From the NCBI GenBank assembly GCA_965223825.1, contig OZ245018.1, positions 2,232,001-2,296,000 of the forward strand: a stretch of DNA of 64,000 nt, written 5' to 3'. The position numbers were made by a program, and so were the translations under genes. Shown here in pieces: positions 26,440-35,179 of the stretch; the stretch's first letter is position 1; each line of letters begins with the position of its first letter. The notes beneath the pieces are model-generated. The model was given only the letters and a program-made list of their open reading frames with translations. It was not told the origin of the DNA and did no database searches. Source of the DNA: CAJXQU01 sp965223825 (GTDB taxonomy: Bacteria > Pseudomonadota > Gammaproteobacteria > CAJXQU01).

Positions 26440-26946
26440 TTATTTACCGATATGTTTTGCCGCTTTGGGCATGCTGTCCACCAGCGCCATACCGATTGCA
26501 GAGAGGACGAAAGTGAGATGGATGATCACATACCACATCAGCTTATCGTTGCTGATCTGTTGCGCATCCATGAACGCTTTAAGCAAGTGAATGGAGGAAA
26601 TCGCAACGATCGATGCAGCTACTTTTTGTTTGAGTGATCCAGAGTCCAGCTTACCCAACCACTCGAGCTTTTCTTTACCTTCTTCGATATCAATGCGTGA
26701 GATAAAGTTCTCATAACCACTAAACATCACCATCACCAACAGGCCGCCAACCAATGCTAAGTCGATCAGAGAGAGGACCACAAGTACGACTTCAGACTCT
26801 TTATATTCAATAATATGCGGGATGATATGCAGAATCTCCTGAAAGAATTTAACACCCAACACCAGCAAAGCTAAACTCAAACCAATGTAGATTGGCGCTA
26901 AAACCCAACGGGATGCGTATAGGAGATTTTCAAAAATCTTTTCCAT
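26440..26946 (-). CDS. yqhA: YqhA family inner-membrane protein (UPF0114)
   Basis: A 168-residue membrane protein of the YqhA/UPF0114 family. It has four hydrophobic helices (about 12-35, 55-80, 105-125, 135-158) and the family pattern SRWVLAPIYIGLSLALL at the N-terminus, SRIDIEEGKEKLEWLGKLD in the loop and SAIGMALVD at the end. The function is unknown in the family. It lies between ychJ and the flgB operon on the minus strand, an unusual place, probably as a separate transcription unit. Confidence 0.9.
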   Translation of the reverse strand: MEKIFENLLYASRWVLAPIYIGLSLALLVLGVKFFQEILHIIPHIIEYKESEVVLVVLSLIDLALVGGLLVMVMFSGYENFISRIDIEEGKEKLEWLGKLDSGSLKQKVAASIVAISSIHLLKAFMDAQQISNDKLMWYVIIHLTFVLSAIGMALVDSMPKAAKHIGK

Positions 26947-27024
26947 GTTCTATTCATACACTCGGCTAAAAGAATGTATTTTAGCTGAGTGTTGATTACG
27001 GATCAGCTTTTCAGTGCGATCTGA

Positions 27025-27441
27025 TCAAGAAAGATGCTCACCATCCAAATACACCCAGCCTTTGGATGTTTTCGTAAAACGGCTGCGTTCATGCAATTGC
27101 ACAGGCGTTTGACCGGTCTTGGCAGCATTGAGATCAACATAGGTTGCGATAAATTCCACACTCCCCTGCTTATCGTCTGCGCCACCTTGCGCAGAAATGA
27201 TTTGTAATCCTAACCACTGTACCGGTGTCGAGTTATGTAATTCGGCTTTACTCAAACGTGTGCTGGGGTGCCAACTCCGATGTATGTATTTAACGAGATT
27301 CAACGTGTATCCACTGTAACGCGATCGCATTAGCTGTTCTGCCGTTTCTGGTTGAGCTTGGAACTGATGATACGGCTCACAACAGTGTGAATAAGGTCGC
27401 TGACTGCCGCAGGGACAATCGTTTTGAGTGGGGTTTGACAT
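27025..27441 (-). CDS. ychJ: YchJ family protein (SEC-C motif, NTF2-like)
   Basis: A 138-residue YchJ-type protein. The N-terminal SEC-C zinc-binding motif is C-x-C-x8-C-C (CPCGSQRPYSHCC), followed by an NTF2-like domain with the family patterns AEQLMRSRYSGYTL and VEFIATY. The second C-terminal SEC-C motif of some relatives is absent. Function is unknown; SEC-C motifs bind zinc and often proteins. It sits between cheR and yqhA, 74 bp from cheR. Confidence 0.9.
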   Translation of the reverse strand: MSNPTQNDCPCGSQRPYSHCCEPYHQFQAQPETAEQLMRSRYSGYTLNLVKYIHRSWHPSTRLSKAELHNSTPVQWLGLQIISAQGGADDKQGSVEFIATYVDLNAAKTGQTPVQLHERSRFTKTSKGWVYLDGEHLS

Positions 27442-27515
27442 GGTGAGCAGTTTACGCGAAATGCGTATTTCAACCTATATTCTTGCGCTGTTGCGGTAGA
27501 TTGTATTGCGCAGAC

Positions 27516-28421
27516 CTAACTGGCTTTTAACTGGTAAACAACACCTTGCGGGCAACGGATCATATCGAACTGATCAGAATAATTTGCGATTGGTTCTGAA
27601 CCACCGAGGAATAAATACCCGCCAGGGCGTAATGCTCTTGTCATGCGGTTGAGGATGTCAGTTTTTAATTCATTTGAGAAATAAATGAGGACGTTACGCA
27701 GGAAAATCACATCAAATGTCCCGAGTAAAGAATAGCTCTGAAGGAGATTCATTTCCTGGCAACGAACATGATCACGGATCGAGGTGTTCACGACTGACGC
27801 ATCACCCACACGTTGGAAATACCGTTGTTGATGGTATGTACTTAAACCACGTGCAATTTCATGATGCGCATAGCGGCCTGCTTTTGCCTGCATGATCGCA
27901 CGTCGGCAAATATCCGTGCCGACGATCTCATAGGCCGTTGAGAAAATGCCTGGGTTTTTCGCAAGATATTCTTTTAAGGTAATGCTGATCGAATAGGCTT
28001 CTTGACCGGTTGAGCTCGCGGCAGACCAGATCCGTAAAGGTTTAGTATGATCACGGTTTTGTGCTAACTGCGGCAGAATAATTTGCGTCAAGATCTCGAA
28101 CGGGTGTGAATCACGAAACCATAACGTTTCGTTAGTTGTCATCGCATCGATAACACGCCCTTTTAGATCATGCGGAAATCCCTGTTCAAGTTGTTTAAGC
28201 AGAGTGGTGAATGAGTCAATTTTGAAATGATCGAGAACAGGCCTTAAGCGGCTAGTGATAAGGTATTCCTTATTTTCACCTAAAACGATACCCGAATACT
28301 TTTCCAGATACGCACAAAAACGACGATATTCATCGGCGTTGATCGCAGAGACGTGAACAGGTTCAACTTGCGATGCAGCAAGCACGCCTTGTTCCCCCAT
28401 TCCGTCACGTTTATAAGCCAT
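27516..28421 (-). CDS. cheR: Chemotaxis protein methyltransferase CheR
   Basis: SAM-dependent methyltransferase that methylates glutamates on chemoreceptors, 301 residues. The N-terminal helical CheR_N domain includes ITSRLRPVLDHF; the catalytic domain has TTNETLWFRD, the SAM motif WSAASSTGQEAYSI, TDICRRAIMQAKAGRY, FLRNVLIYFS and the late FLGGSEPI. It starts 14 bp after cheV on the minus strand. The cheV-cheR pair next to flgA and flgB is a common arrangement in polarly flagellated gammaproteobacteria. Confidence 0.96.
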   Translation of the reverse strand: MAYKRDGMGEQGVLAASQVEPVHVSAINADEYRRFCAYLEKYSGIVLGENKEYLITSRLRPVLDHFKIDSFTTLLKQLEQGFPHDLKGRVIDAMTTNETLWFRDSHPFEILTQIILPQLAQNRDHTKPLRIWSAASSTGQEAYSISITLKEYLAKNPGIFSTAYEIVGTDICRRAIMQAKAGRYAHHEIARGLSTYHQQRYFQRVGDASVVNTSIRDHVRCQEMNLLQSYSLLGTFDVIFLRNVLIYFSNELKTDILNRMTRALRPGGYLFLGGSEPIANYSDQFDMIRCPQGVVYQLKAS

Positions 28422-28435
28422 ATCGTAAATCGCGA

Positions 28436-29389
28436 TTAGGCGACTTCTTCACTCTGCATTCGTGATTCAAGATCTTTTATACGCGCTACGATCGTGGCTG
28501 CTAACTCATCCGGGTTAAACTTCGCGACTAATTTATTTGCACCCACTTGTTCTGCCATCGCGTTATTAAAGTTACCGCTCACAGAGGTATGCAAACAAAC
28601 ATAAAGATCTTTGAGTTGTGGATGCCCTTTAATCGCTTTGGTAAAGGAATACCCATCCATTGCGGGCATTTCCACATCGCTTAATACGATAGAAAGTTCA
28701 TCGCTCGGCGTGGCACCTCGTTCCAACATTTTTTGCAGGTAAACCAAACCCTCTTCACCGTTTTCTGCGATGTCATAAGTGATGCCTAGCTGATCCATCA
28801 CACTGGTAATTTGTTTTCGCGCGACCATCGAATCATCAACAACCAATGCATGATGCTTAATGTGGCCTTCAGAATTATATTCCGTGGTAATTTGCGTAGA
28901 GACATCCAGATCAATATTCATAATGTCTGACATGACTTGCTCAACGTCGATCACTTCAACCAACTCTTTATCAACTTCCGTTACAGCAGTTAGATAATTA
29001 TGGCGCCCCATGCCTTTTGGTGGCGGCTTGATCTCATTCCAATTGATGTTAATGATGCGATCCACCCCGCTAACAAGGAAGCCCTGCACCGCGCGATTAT
29101 ATTCTGTCACGATCACCCAATTATCCGTCGGCACAGGCACACTCGGTAAACCGACTGCGGCCGCTAAATCCATCACGGTAATGGTGAGTCCACGAATATT
29201 CGCAACACCGCGCACAACATGATGCGAATGCGGAACATTCGTTAACGGTGGGCATTGGATCACTTCACGAACTTTAAACACGTTAATACCGAAACGTTGG
29301 CGCGTGCCCAAACGAAACATTAATAACTCTAAGCGGTTCTGACCGACAAGCTGTGTGCGCTCATCTACAGTATCCAGAATACTGGCCAT
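28436..29389 (-). CDS. cheV: Chemotaxis coupling protein CheV
   Basis: CheW-receiver fusion, 317 residues with the ATG at 29389, chosen because GGAGA lies 6 bases before it; an in-frame ATG 12 bp upstream is less well placed. CheW domain at about 10-155 (FGINVFKVREVI, RGVANIRGLTITVMDLAAAVG), receiver domain at about 180-310 with VVDDSMVARKQI, phospho-acceptor in VLSDVEMPAMDG and Lys in VAKFNPDEL. It couples receptors to CheA and can be phosphorylated for adaptation. It is divergent from flgA. Confidence 0.95.
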   Translation of the reverse strand: MASILDTVDERTQLVGQNRLELLMFRLGTRQRFGINVFKVREVIQCPPLTNVPHSHHVVRGVANIRGLTITVMDLAAAVGLPSVPVPTDNWVIVTEYNRAVQGFLVSGVDRIININWNEIKPPPKGMGRHNYLTAVTEVDKELVEVIDVEQVMSDIMNIDLDVSTQITTEYNSEGHIKHHALVVDDSMVARKQITSVMDQLGITYDIAENGEEGLVYLQKMLERGATPSDELSIVLSDVEMPAMDGYSFTKAIKGHPQLKDLYVCLHTSVSGNFNNAMAEQVGANKLVAKFNPDELAATIVARIKDLESRMQSEEVA

Positions 29390-29495
29390 GTGTATCTCCA
29401 TCGTGTTCTTATGACGTTCCCTTGGGTATCGACCTGATGAGCAATGACTTTAACGAGTCAAACTAAATAATCACTGTCGAGTTCAAGAGTTCACT

Positions 29496-29510
29496 CGGCA
29501 TAGTAATTGC
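29496..29510 (+). promoter_or_regulatory. Sigma54-type promoter of flgA
   Basis: CGGCATAGTAATTGC matches the sigma54 pattern with GG-N10-GC spacing and a perfect TTGC -12 box. It ends 51 bp before the flgA start, so the predicted transcript has a leader of about 40 nt. Confidence 0.68.
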
Positions 29511-29561
29511 TTTATTCATTTACATATCAATATTCGATAACGAAGTGGAATCACAATAACA

Positions 29562-30269
29562 ATGCAACGTACTTTACGATTGATCAGTCTAGCTTTAATG
29601 CTGAATGTGTTTATGCAGCACACTCTCATGGCTGCACCTATACAATCGTTAGCCGAAATTAAAAAAATCGCACAACGTTATGCAGAAAATGAATTCATGG
29701 GTGTTGAAGGCAATATTAGCGTCAAAGCCGTTAAGCTTGACCCACGCCTGCGTCTGGCCAAGTGTGATCAGCCATTAGAAACTGTCGATGCCTTTAATAC
29801 TAAACGCGGCGGACAGATCACCGTTAATGTGCAATGTAACGGCAGTAAACGTTGGACACTTTATGTACCGGTTCAGGTGCAGGTCTTACAAACAGTTGCG
29901 ATCATGAATCATGCATTACCAAGAAAATCGATCATTACACGAGATGACGTACGCCTTGAAGAACGCGACATAAACCGCGTTAACCAAGGGTTCTTTACGA
30001 ACCTGGAGGATGTGATCGGCAAAACGTTGTTACGTTCTGTCGGAAATGGACTGACAGTAAGTCCAATGCATATTGATGATCCGGATTTAGTAAAGCGCGG
30101 CCAAAAGGTCACGCTGATTGCAAAAAGTGACGGTTTCGCCGTGAGTGTGCGTGGACAAGCAATGTCTGATGGCGCAGTCGGTGATCGAATAAAAGTTAAA
30201 AACCTGAGTTCTGAGCGTATCATTGAGGGAATCATCACGCAGGATGGGCAAGTTGCGACACACATGTGA
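29562..30269 (+). CDS. flgA: Flagellar P-ring assembly chaperone FlgA
   Basis: Periplasmic chaperone for FlgI, 235 residues. The signal peptide ends near LMAAP (about residue 25). The SAF/FlgA C-terminal domain shows the pattern LPRKSIITRDDVRLEERDIN, then GKTLLRSVGNGLTVSPMHID, VKRGQKVTLIAKSDGFAVSV and a final GAVGDRIKVKNLSS with the usual IIEGIITQDGQV. It is divergent from cheV and upstream of flgM. Confidence 0.95.
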   Translation: MQRTLRLISLALMLNVFMQHTLMAAPIQSLAEIKKIAQRYAENEFMGVEGNISVKAVKLDPRLRLAKCDQPLETVDAFNTKRGGQITVNVQCNGSKRWTLYVPVQVQVLQTVAIMNHALPRKSIITRDDVRLEERDINRVNQGFFTNLEDVIGKTLLRSVGNGLTVSPMHIDDPDLVKRGQKVTLIAKSDGFAVSVRGQAMSDGAVGDRIKVKNLSSERIIEGIITQDGQVATHM

Positions 30270-30277
30270 AAATAGTC

Positions 30278-30304
30278 TAAAGCTTTTAGCTTTCTTGCCG
30301 CTAG
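30278..30304 (+). promoter_or_regulatory. Sigma28 (FliA)-type promoter of flgM
   Basis: TAAAGCTT (30278-30285), an 11-base spacer and GCCGCTAG (30297-30304) match the sigma28 consensus TAAAGTTT-N11-GCCGATAA. It lies between flgA and flgM, so flgM-flgN and the PilZ gene can be expressed as late flagellar genes even though flgA upstream has a sigma54 motif. Confidence 0.75.
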
Positions 30305-30332
30305 CAGTGAAAAACCCGTAGGAGATCTAACA

Positions 30333-30656
30333 ATGGTTAACGAAATAAATAGCTCAACACCCAGTATCGTACCAAGTCCTGATACGCGAACTCAGCAACT
30401 GGATGCAAATAAAAAAGTCGAAAACAACAATGCCGTTAGTGGTATTAACGCGCCATCGTCATCAAGCGTAAACCTGACGCAAGCGGGCACGAGTCTGCAA
30501 GCGTTGGAGAAAACGATTCAAGCGGCGCCAGAAGTCGACCAACAAAAAATCGATGCGATCAAGAAGTCCATTAATGACGGAAGTTATCAAGTGGATGCTG
30601 AGAACACGGCAAGTAAGTTGGTTAACTTTGATACGGCTTTACCCAAATCAAGTTAA
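30333..30656 (+). CDS. flgM: Anti-sigma28 factor FlgM
   Basis: Anti-sigma factor that holds FliA (sigma28) until the hook is complete, when FlgM is exported. 107 residues; the Ser/Asn-rich disordered N-terminal half and the C-terminal FliA-binding helices (VDQQKIDAIKKSINDGSYQV, then ENTASKLVNFD) fit the family. GTAGGAGATCT provides a strong ribosome site. A sigma28 motif in front indicates feedback expression, as is known for flgM. Confidence 0.93.
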   Translation: MVNEINSSTPSIVPSPDTRTQQLDANKKVENNNAVSGINAPSSSSVNLTQAGTSLQALEKTIQAAPEVDQQKIDAIKKSINDGSYQVDAENTASKLVNFDTALPKSS

Positions 30657-30674
30657 TCTGACAGGAAGCTTTTT

Positions 30675-31148
30675 ATGAACATATCATCCCAGGCCCAAGC
30701 CGCGATCAATCAGCTGCTGGATCAATTGCATGAATTACTCACTGCTTTTGATAAAACGCTGAACGATGAGAATCAGGCGATCAAAGCACATAATGCTGAT
30801 GCAATTACGTCGGCAACTAACGCCAAGATCGCATTATTGCAATCCATCGAAATGTCCAGCCGTCAACTCGATACGGTCATGGCACAATTGGGTTATGCGG
30901 ATGCGAGCAAACAAATTGGAATGGATAAAGCTTCCCTCGCCTTCGAGCTCGGCGAAGTATGGACACGTTTCACTGAAAAGCTAGCTGATTGCCATCATAA
31001 AAACACTGTCAATGGTAGAGCGATTGAACTCAACCGCGCCAGTACAGATCGCATGATCAACTTAATCCGCGGGAACGACAAACCGGTTTATGGCCGAGCA
31101 GGCAGGATGCAAAACCAGTGTGATATTACGACACTGGCTGAAGCGTAA
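30675..31148 (+). CDS. flgN: Flagellar export chaperone FlgN
   Basis: A 157-residue, mostly helical protein of the FlgN family, the chaperone for hook-associated proteins FlgK and FlgL. The N-terminal coiled region (AINQLLDQLHELLTAFDKTL) and a late NTVNGRAIELNRASTDRMIN segment match the FlgN pattern. It lies 18 bp after flgM, and its stop codon overlaps the start of the PilZ gene by one base, so the three are one unit. Confidence 0.88.
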   Translation: MNISSQAQAAINQLLDQLHELLTAFDKTLNDENQAIKAHNADAITSATNAKIALLQSIEMSSRQLDTVMAQLGYADASKQIGMDKASLAFELGEVWTRFTEKLADCHHKNTVNGRAIELNRASTDRMINLIRGNDKPVYGRAGRMQNQCDITTLAEA

Positions 31149-31933
31149 TGCGTTTCAAACAACTGCTGAATCAACTGAGTACCATCAAGGACCGATACCT
31201 CAACCAGCCAGCCCCAATTGAGATAGAAGAGGAACTTCCATCTCCACCTTCGCCGGCAACAGCCAAGCTCATGCAGCGAATTAAAAACTCTCGTGCATTG
31301 TTGAGCGTGACGATTGCGGGGTCAGAAGATCGCTATTTAAGCGCCATCCTTGATGTGAACGAAGAAGAAGGTTACATCGTACTGGATGAATTAAATTCCC
31401 CCGCGGCAAACCGTTCCCTCGCACGCGTCAAACGAATGCAAATTAACACGCGACTCGAAAACCGCGACATTAGCTTTGCCTGTGAAGTAACCGGCATTGG
31501 AGAAGATCGCGGTATTCCGTATTACAAGATCCCCTTTCCTGTTGATCTGAGTCATCAACTACGCCGTCGATTCTTACGAATTAATACGCCACGCGGCAAA
31601 TACTTGCCCGTACATCTTGAAACTGAAAATGACGATCTGGCCACAGGCCAGTTGATTGATCTTTCTACTGGTGGTTTTGGTGCGCTGATGAATCGTGAAG
31701 GCTCCGATAAAATCCAACGTGGGGATTTTATTCCGAACTGCAAACTTTATCTCGGTGATAATAATCCCGTGGAGACCACTGTTGAAATTCGATATTGTGA
31801 AGATAAACAATACAGTAAAACACCGCGGCTTGGTGGCATGTTTGTCGACTTAACACAAAACGATGAGCGTCGTTTGCAACGCTACATTACGCACCTTGAT
31901 CGCGTAAAAGCTCGACACCAAGTCCAACAGTAG
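31148..31933 (+). CDS. c-di-GMP-binding flagellar brake protein (YcgR/FlgZ type)
   Basis: A 261-residue protein with a YcgR-like N-terminal domain (about 45-140) and a C-terminal PilZ domain (about 145-255). The c-di-GMP motif is complete: RRRFLR at the domain start and DLSTGG downstream, with RLGGMFVDL at the end. Relatives slow or alter flagellar rotation when c-di-GMP is high. Its position after flgM-flgN corresponds to FlgZ of pseudomonads. The EAL protein at 13910 and the PilZ protein at 53179 are other parts of the c-di-GMP circuit in this window. Confidence 0.92.
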   Translation: MRFKQLLNQLSTIKDRYLNQPAPIEIEEELPSPPSPATAKLMQRIKNSRALLSVTIAGSEDRYLSAILDVNEEEGYIVLDELNSPAANRSLARVKRMQINTRLENRDISFACEVTGIGEDRGIPYYKIPFPVDLSHQLRRRFLRINTPRGKYLPVHLETENDDLATGQLIDLSTGGFGALMNREGSDKIQRGDFIPNCKLYLGDNNPVETTVEIRYCEDKQYSKTPRLGGMFVDLTQNDERRLQRYITHLDRVKARHQVQQ

Positions 31934-31965
31934 GTTTGGTTCAGGCTGATTAATCCGAACAACAT

Positions 31966-31996
31966 CCGATGTTTGATTATCCTAATCAAACATCGG
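31966..31996. terminator. Shared terminator of the flgM operon and the SDR gene
   Basis: CCGATGTTTGATTA (31966-31979) and TAATCAAACATCGG (31983-31996) form a perfect 14-bp stem with a 3-base loop between convergent genes. On the plus strand a T-rich CTTTTTCT follows about 10 bases later. It probably works in both directions. Confidence 0.75.
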
Positions 31997-32011
31997 AATG
32001 CTAACCTTTTT

Positions 32012-32770
32012 CTATACCACACCACCATTCACTTTCAATGTTTGCCCAGTAATAAATTCTGCCTCGTCTGACGCCAAGTAAAGCACCGCATTTGCCACAT
32101 CTTGAGGCTTGCCGAAACGTCGTAATGGCGTTTTGTTGATCACACTTTCATAGTATTCCGATGTCATTACATCTTGCGCAAAACTGGTTTCGATCCAACC
32201 AGGTGCAACATCATTAACTCGTACATTCGGTGCAACAGAACGGGCTAAACATTTCGAGAACCCAGTAATTCCTCCTTTGATCGCCGCAAACATTTCTGGA
32301 TTTCGCCCTTCCATGCCATATAACGCAAGATCCCATGAAGTATTGATAATCGAACCTGATCCAGCCGCTTGCATCACTTCAGCCACGCGCCATGAGCACA
32401 TCATCGTGCCTTTCATATCCACATCAAACAGACGTTCCAGCTTGGCTAGATCGTCCATTTCTGAAGCCATTCCCGTCAGAATATCCGCCCCAGCAATATT
32501 CGCCCAGATATCGATCTTCCCAAGAAAAGCCAATGACTCTTTAACCAAACGAGCAACGTCTGCGGCAGAAGAAACGTCCGCCTGAATGGGAGTTGCGACG
32601 CCACCCTCAGCTTCGATCTCTGCGACTGTTTTTTCAGCTGCTGCTTTTGATCGACTGTAATTAACAACCACCTTTGCACCGTGACGCGCCAGTGTTTTCA
32701 CCACGTCTTGGCCGATTCCAGTACTGCTCCCTGTTACAACGGCAGTCTTACCTTCTAATCTTGCTTGCAT
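32012..32770 (-). CDS. Short-chain dehydrogenase/reductase-like protein with Phe in place of catalytic Tyr
   Basis: A 252-residue SDR-fold protein. The NAD(P)-binding TGSSTGIGQ, the N-A-G region (ANIAGAD), a serine in INTSWD, PGWIETSF and the C-terminal GQTLKVNGG are present. The usual YxxxK pair reads FAAIK (TTT codon), so the catalytic tyrosine is replaced by phenylalanine while Lys is kept; the loop between Ser and this site is also three residues longer than usual. It might be a subfamily with altered chemistry or a binding protein. It is 22 bp downstream of a periplasmic binding protein gene, likely in one operon. Confidence 0.8.
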   Translation of the reverse strand: MQARLEGKTAVVTGSSTGIGQDVVKTLARHGAKVVVNYSRSKAAAEKTVAEIEAEGGVATPIQADVSSAADVARLVKESLAFLGKIDIWANIAGADILTGMASEMDDLAKLERLFDVDMKGTMMCSWRVAEVMQAAGSGSIINTSWDLALYGMEGRNPEMFAAIKGGITGFSKCLARSVAPNVRVNDVAPGWIETSFAQDVMTSEYYESVINKTPLRRFGKPQDVANAVLYLASDEAEFITGQTLKVNGGVV

Positions 32771-32792
32771 GAATGACGATAACTCTATTCTG

Positions 32793-33602
32793 TTATTGAG
32801 CTGTGCATTCTACATTGCCTAGGCTATCTAGATCACTCGCAACACCTCTAACCGGTGCTTCACCAACAACTTTGCCATCCGTTACAAGCAAGACTATTTG
32901 ACGAAGCTGACCATTTGGACGAAACGTCATTTTGGTCCCTTTCGCGCCATCAATGCGTAATTCATCACGTAAGAACAACTGTGTTTTTGCCGAATCAGTA
33001 CCATTCGTTCGGGCTACCGCATCCGAAATAATTTTGACTGCCATCCAGCCAGCAAACGCCGAATCATCCATCGGCAAAGAGAATGCATTGAAATAACGAT
33101 TATTCACTTGTCCTGCCGCATATTTTTTGAATTTATCGTTCCACGCACGCGCTTCTACCTTCGCGTCAGGGTTTTTCTCAAGATATTGCGCGATCGCATC
33201 TTTTCCCATCTTCTCACTGGGTATCACATGAAAAAGCTGATTAAAACAATGATCACGTACCGAATCACTCGACTCTGTAATATTAAAGATCGGAGTTTCT
33301 GGATACGTTTCTGCGAGCTTTAGCAGACTTTCTGCATCCACCGCTGCTAAGATCGCATTTGCTTCTTTAACCGCTTTAAACTGATCGGCAGCATAAGCTT
33401 CTAAGGTGTAAGACTGCCCAAGAAACTGCCCTTGTAAATTCGCCTCATCCAAGCCCTGCTTCGCCCCTTTATAGGCCGAAGATTCTTGATCTCCCACAAA
33501 AGCCACAACAACCTCAACCGCACTAGCTGCCTGCATGCCCGCCAGGGAAAAAATCAATGTAAACGATGACAATACCTTAGATATAAACCGTTGCTTGATC
33601 AC
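32793..33602 (-). CDS. Periplasmic binding protein of the PQQ-dependent alcohol dehydrogenase-associated type
   Basis: A 269-residue exported protein with a signal peptide (cleavage near ASA, about residue 28). The body is a reduced type-I periplasmic binding fold: VVVAFVGDQESSAYKGA at the start, then LEAYAADQFKAV. The later pattern (ARAWNDKFKKYAAGQVNNRY, MTFRPNGQLRQIVLLVTDG, DLDSLGNVEC) resembles the TIGR03863 family encoded next to PQQ-dependent alcohol dehydrogenase systems. No transporter or dehydrogenase gene is adjacent in the window. If the family is right, it hints at methanol or alcohol oxidation in this organism (inference). Confidence 0.65.
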   Translation of the reverse strand: MIKQRFISKVLSSFTLIFSLAGMQAASAVEVVVAFVGDQESSAYKGAKQGLDEANLQGQFLGQSYTLEAYAADQFKAVKEANAILAAVDAESLLKLAETYPETPIFNITESSDSVRDHCFNQLFHVIPSEKMGKDAIAQYLEKNPDAKVEARAWNDKFKKYAAGQVNNRYFNAFSLPMDDSAFAGWMAVKIISDAVARTNGTDSAKTQLFLRDELRIDGAKGTKMTFRPNGQLRQIVLLVTDGKVVGEAPVRGVASDLDSLGNVECTAQ

Positions 33603-33795
33603 AAAAAGCCTCCTTTATTCGTTATTTTGTAAACGCATGGTAGCCAGCGAAAACACTCCTGACAACGATAAGCGCTCTTAATAGGACAAGTCAGGAAAAG
33701 CTCCGGTTCAATTTCATTCTACTTGCGGTATAGAAGTTAGCGATCGTGACAACCAAAAGCGCTTCCGGTAGAATCACACGCCTGCAAAATCCCAC

Positions 33796-33872
33796 GCGCC
33801 CTTAGCTCAGCTGGATAGAGTACCTGGCTTCGAACCAGGTGGTCGGAGGTTCGAATCCTTCAGGGCGCGCCA
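33796..33872 (+). tRNA. tRNA-Arg (anticodon TCG)
   Basis: A 77-base cloverleaf: acceptor GCGCCCT/AGGGCGC, D-arm TAGCTCAGCTGGATAGAG, anticodon stem CCTGG/CCAGG with loop CTTCGAA (anticodon TCG, reading CGA), T-arm GGAGG TTCGAAT CCTTC, discriminator G and encoded CCA. Its 3' half is the integration site of the downstream island; an imperfect 46-base copy lies at 41342-41387. Confidence 0.95.
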
Positions 33873-34166
33873 CCTTTTCTTCGAAAACAACACCTTACAA
33901 AAACACCCCGAAACTACACGTTGCCTAATTGTGCCAATGGGTTCGACTCCGATAAGCTTGTTTGCATACTCGGCCAGTTGTTCTGACAAGAGGTGTGCAT
34001 AGCGCTGTACCATTTCCTGACCTGACCTGCCGCCGAGCTCTTGCAACACATTCATGGGGGTTCCCATCTGAATATGCCAACTAGCCCCTGTTTGACGTAA
34101 ATCATGCCAGCGGAAGTCTTCTATTCCTGCACGTTCTAATGCATGCCGCCGAGCCTTCGTGTTAAC
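33807..34166 (-). pseudogene. Remnant of a tRNA-targeting tyrosine recombinase (C-terminal part)
   Basis: Reading the minus strand from about 34166 gives the C-terminal catalytic part of a phage/island integrase: FRWHDLRQTGAS (the R-box; usual form HDLRHTWAS), LQELGGRSGQEMVQRYAHL with the catalytic Tyr, then SEQLAEYANKL. Upstream of about 34166 the frame meets a stop and homology ends, so the N-terminal and core parts are missing. The frame runs on through the antisense of the tRNA to 33807. This is where an integrase that used tRNA-Arg as its att site would lie. Confidence 0.8.
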
Positions 34167-34618
34167 AGGTCTCTATGTTTAAAGAATGTTATTTGCCCTG
34201 GATAAGAAAGATACAGTGTATCTATGCCTTAGAGTAATAGCTTAATCGGTGAATTAATGTCTGTAATGCTAGTAGCGGGTACTGTGTTACAGGGTGGCGT
34301 ACCCAAAACCCCATCCCCCCCGACCCATCCTCCGAAGGAGGAAGGGACGAGACACTCTCGGTGGTGACGGATTTTGGAAGGTTGTTTTTCTTGTTACACA
34401 TTGGACTGTACCTTTAATTTAGGGAAGCACCGTTATGGGGCTTCGTTATTAGAGGTACCCAATGATAAGCACAAAAAGATTTAGTTCGAGGACATCAAAT
34501 CAGACTTTCATGTCCTTGACTTTTTATTTTCTTAAGTCTCTGGAGGAGTTTATAAAAGGTATCTTCATCAGAATCATCAAGCTCAAGGCGAGTAATTAAC
34601 AGATCATAAAACTGAGCT
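34167..34618. other. 452-bp stretch without a supported gene
   Basis: Between the integrase remnant and the last cassette. It contains a C/G-rich segment around 34300-34345 (CCCCATCCCCCCGACC) and many stops in all frames; no RNA gene, terminator or coding frame could be recognised. It probably represents decayed island DNA. Confidence 0.5.
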
Positions 34619-34654
34619 TGTTAACAGCGATGGCTTCGCTGACAAGTGTTACCA
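34619..34654 (-). repeat. Short attC-like site (end of cassette 7)
   Basis: On the minus strand TGGTAAC (holding the gene stop TAA) is followed by CAGCGA/TCGCTG inverted boxes and TTAACA. At 36 bp it is shorter than typical attC sites (about 57 bp or more), so it may be truncated. Confidence 0.5.
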
Positions 34655-35168
34655 TATAACGAAGATGGTCTTTTGATGGATCGGGGCGCTTTGGATAGGT
34701 TCTTTGCAGTGCTCGTGAATATTTCTCAAGAAGTCTTTATCATTAATAAATTCAGCTTGTTTCACACGTTGAGCAATTAGTAACAAAGCAGTAATACTTG
34801 AGTCAATATAGATAGCCTTGAATAATGCCTTATCGTCACCTTGAACGCCTTTCAGAACCAGATCATTCATTGTCTCAAAAAATACTTCTAAGGCTTCAAT
34901 CGATTTAACCGTAGCGTTCCAGACAACATAAAAGTAGGCGAACTCTTCCATCAAAATTTAGTTCAGAAAAGATGGAATGATCTAGATTTATTTCACCAGC
35001 AGATTGCTCAATACCTTCATTTATAGATCGAGACAGGTTGAGAATTAATTGCGCAGGATCTTCAGTTTCAAGTGTTTTTAAAGCGGCTCCCCATGCTCCC
35101 ATCATTTCGGAAAAAAGCCTGACAACTTCAAAGTGTGGAGGTAAATAAAACTTACCTCCTGACGGCAT
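34649..35168 (-). pseudogene. Cassette 7 main gene, probably frameshifted
   Basis: Two overlapping frames together look like one protein of about 170 residues: 35168-34905 encodes 87 aa (MPSGGKFYLPPHFEVVRLF at the start) and 34954-34649 encodes about 100 aa (ATG near 34951, EEFAYFYVVWNATVKSIEAL). The first frame loses protein-like character at its end (RVRLLLCCLERYG) where the second becomes plausible, pointing to a single-base indel near 34945. Alternatively they are two overlapping genes. The family is not recognised; the predicted protein is mainly helical with no signal peptide. Confidence 0.5.
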
Positions 35169-35179
35169 ACAGATACCAT

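Noticed and set aside
33807..33872. Protein-like frame (DSNLRPPGSKPG) on the minus strand across tRNA-Arg
   Set aside because: It is only the antisense translation of the tRNA and its acceptor stem; the real protein remnant ends upstream in the integrase C-terminus.
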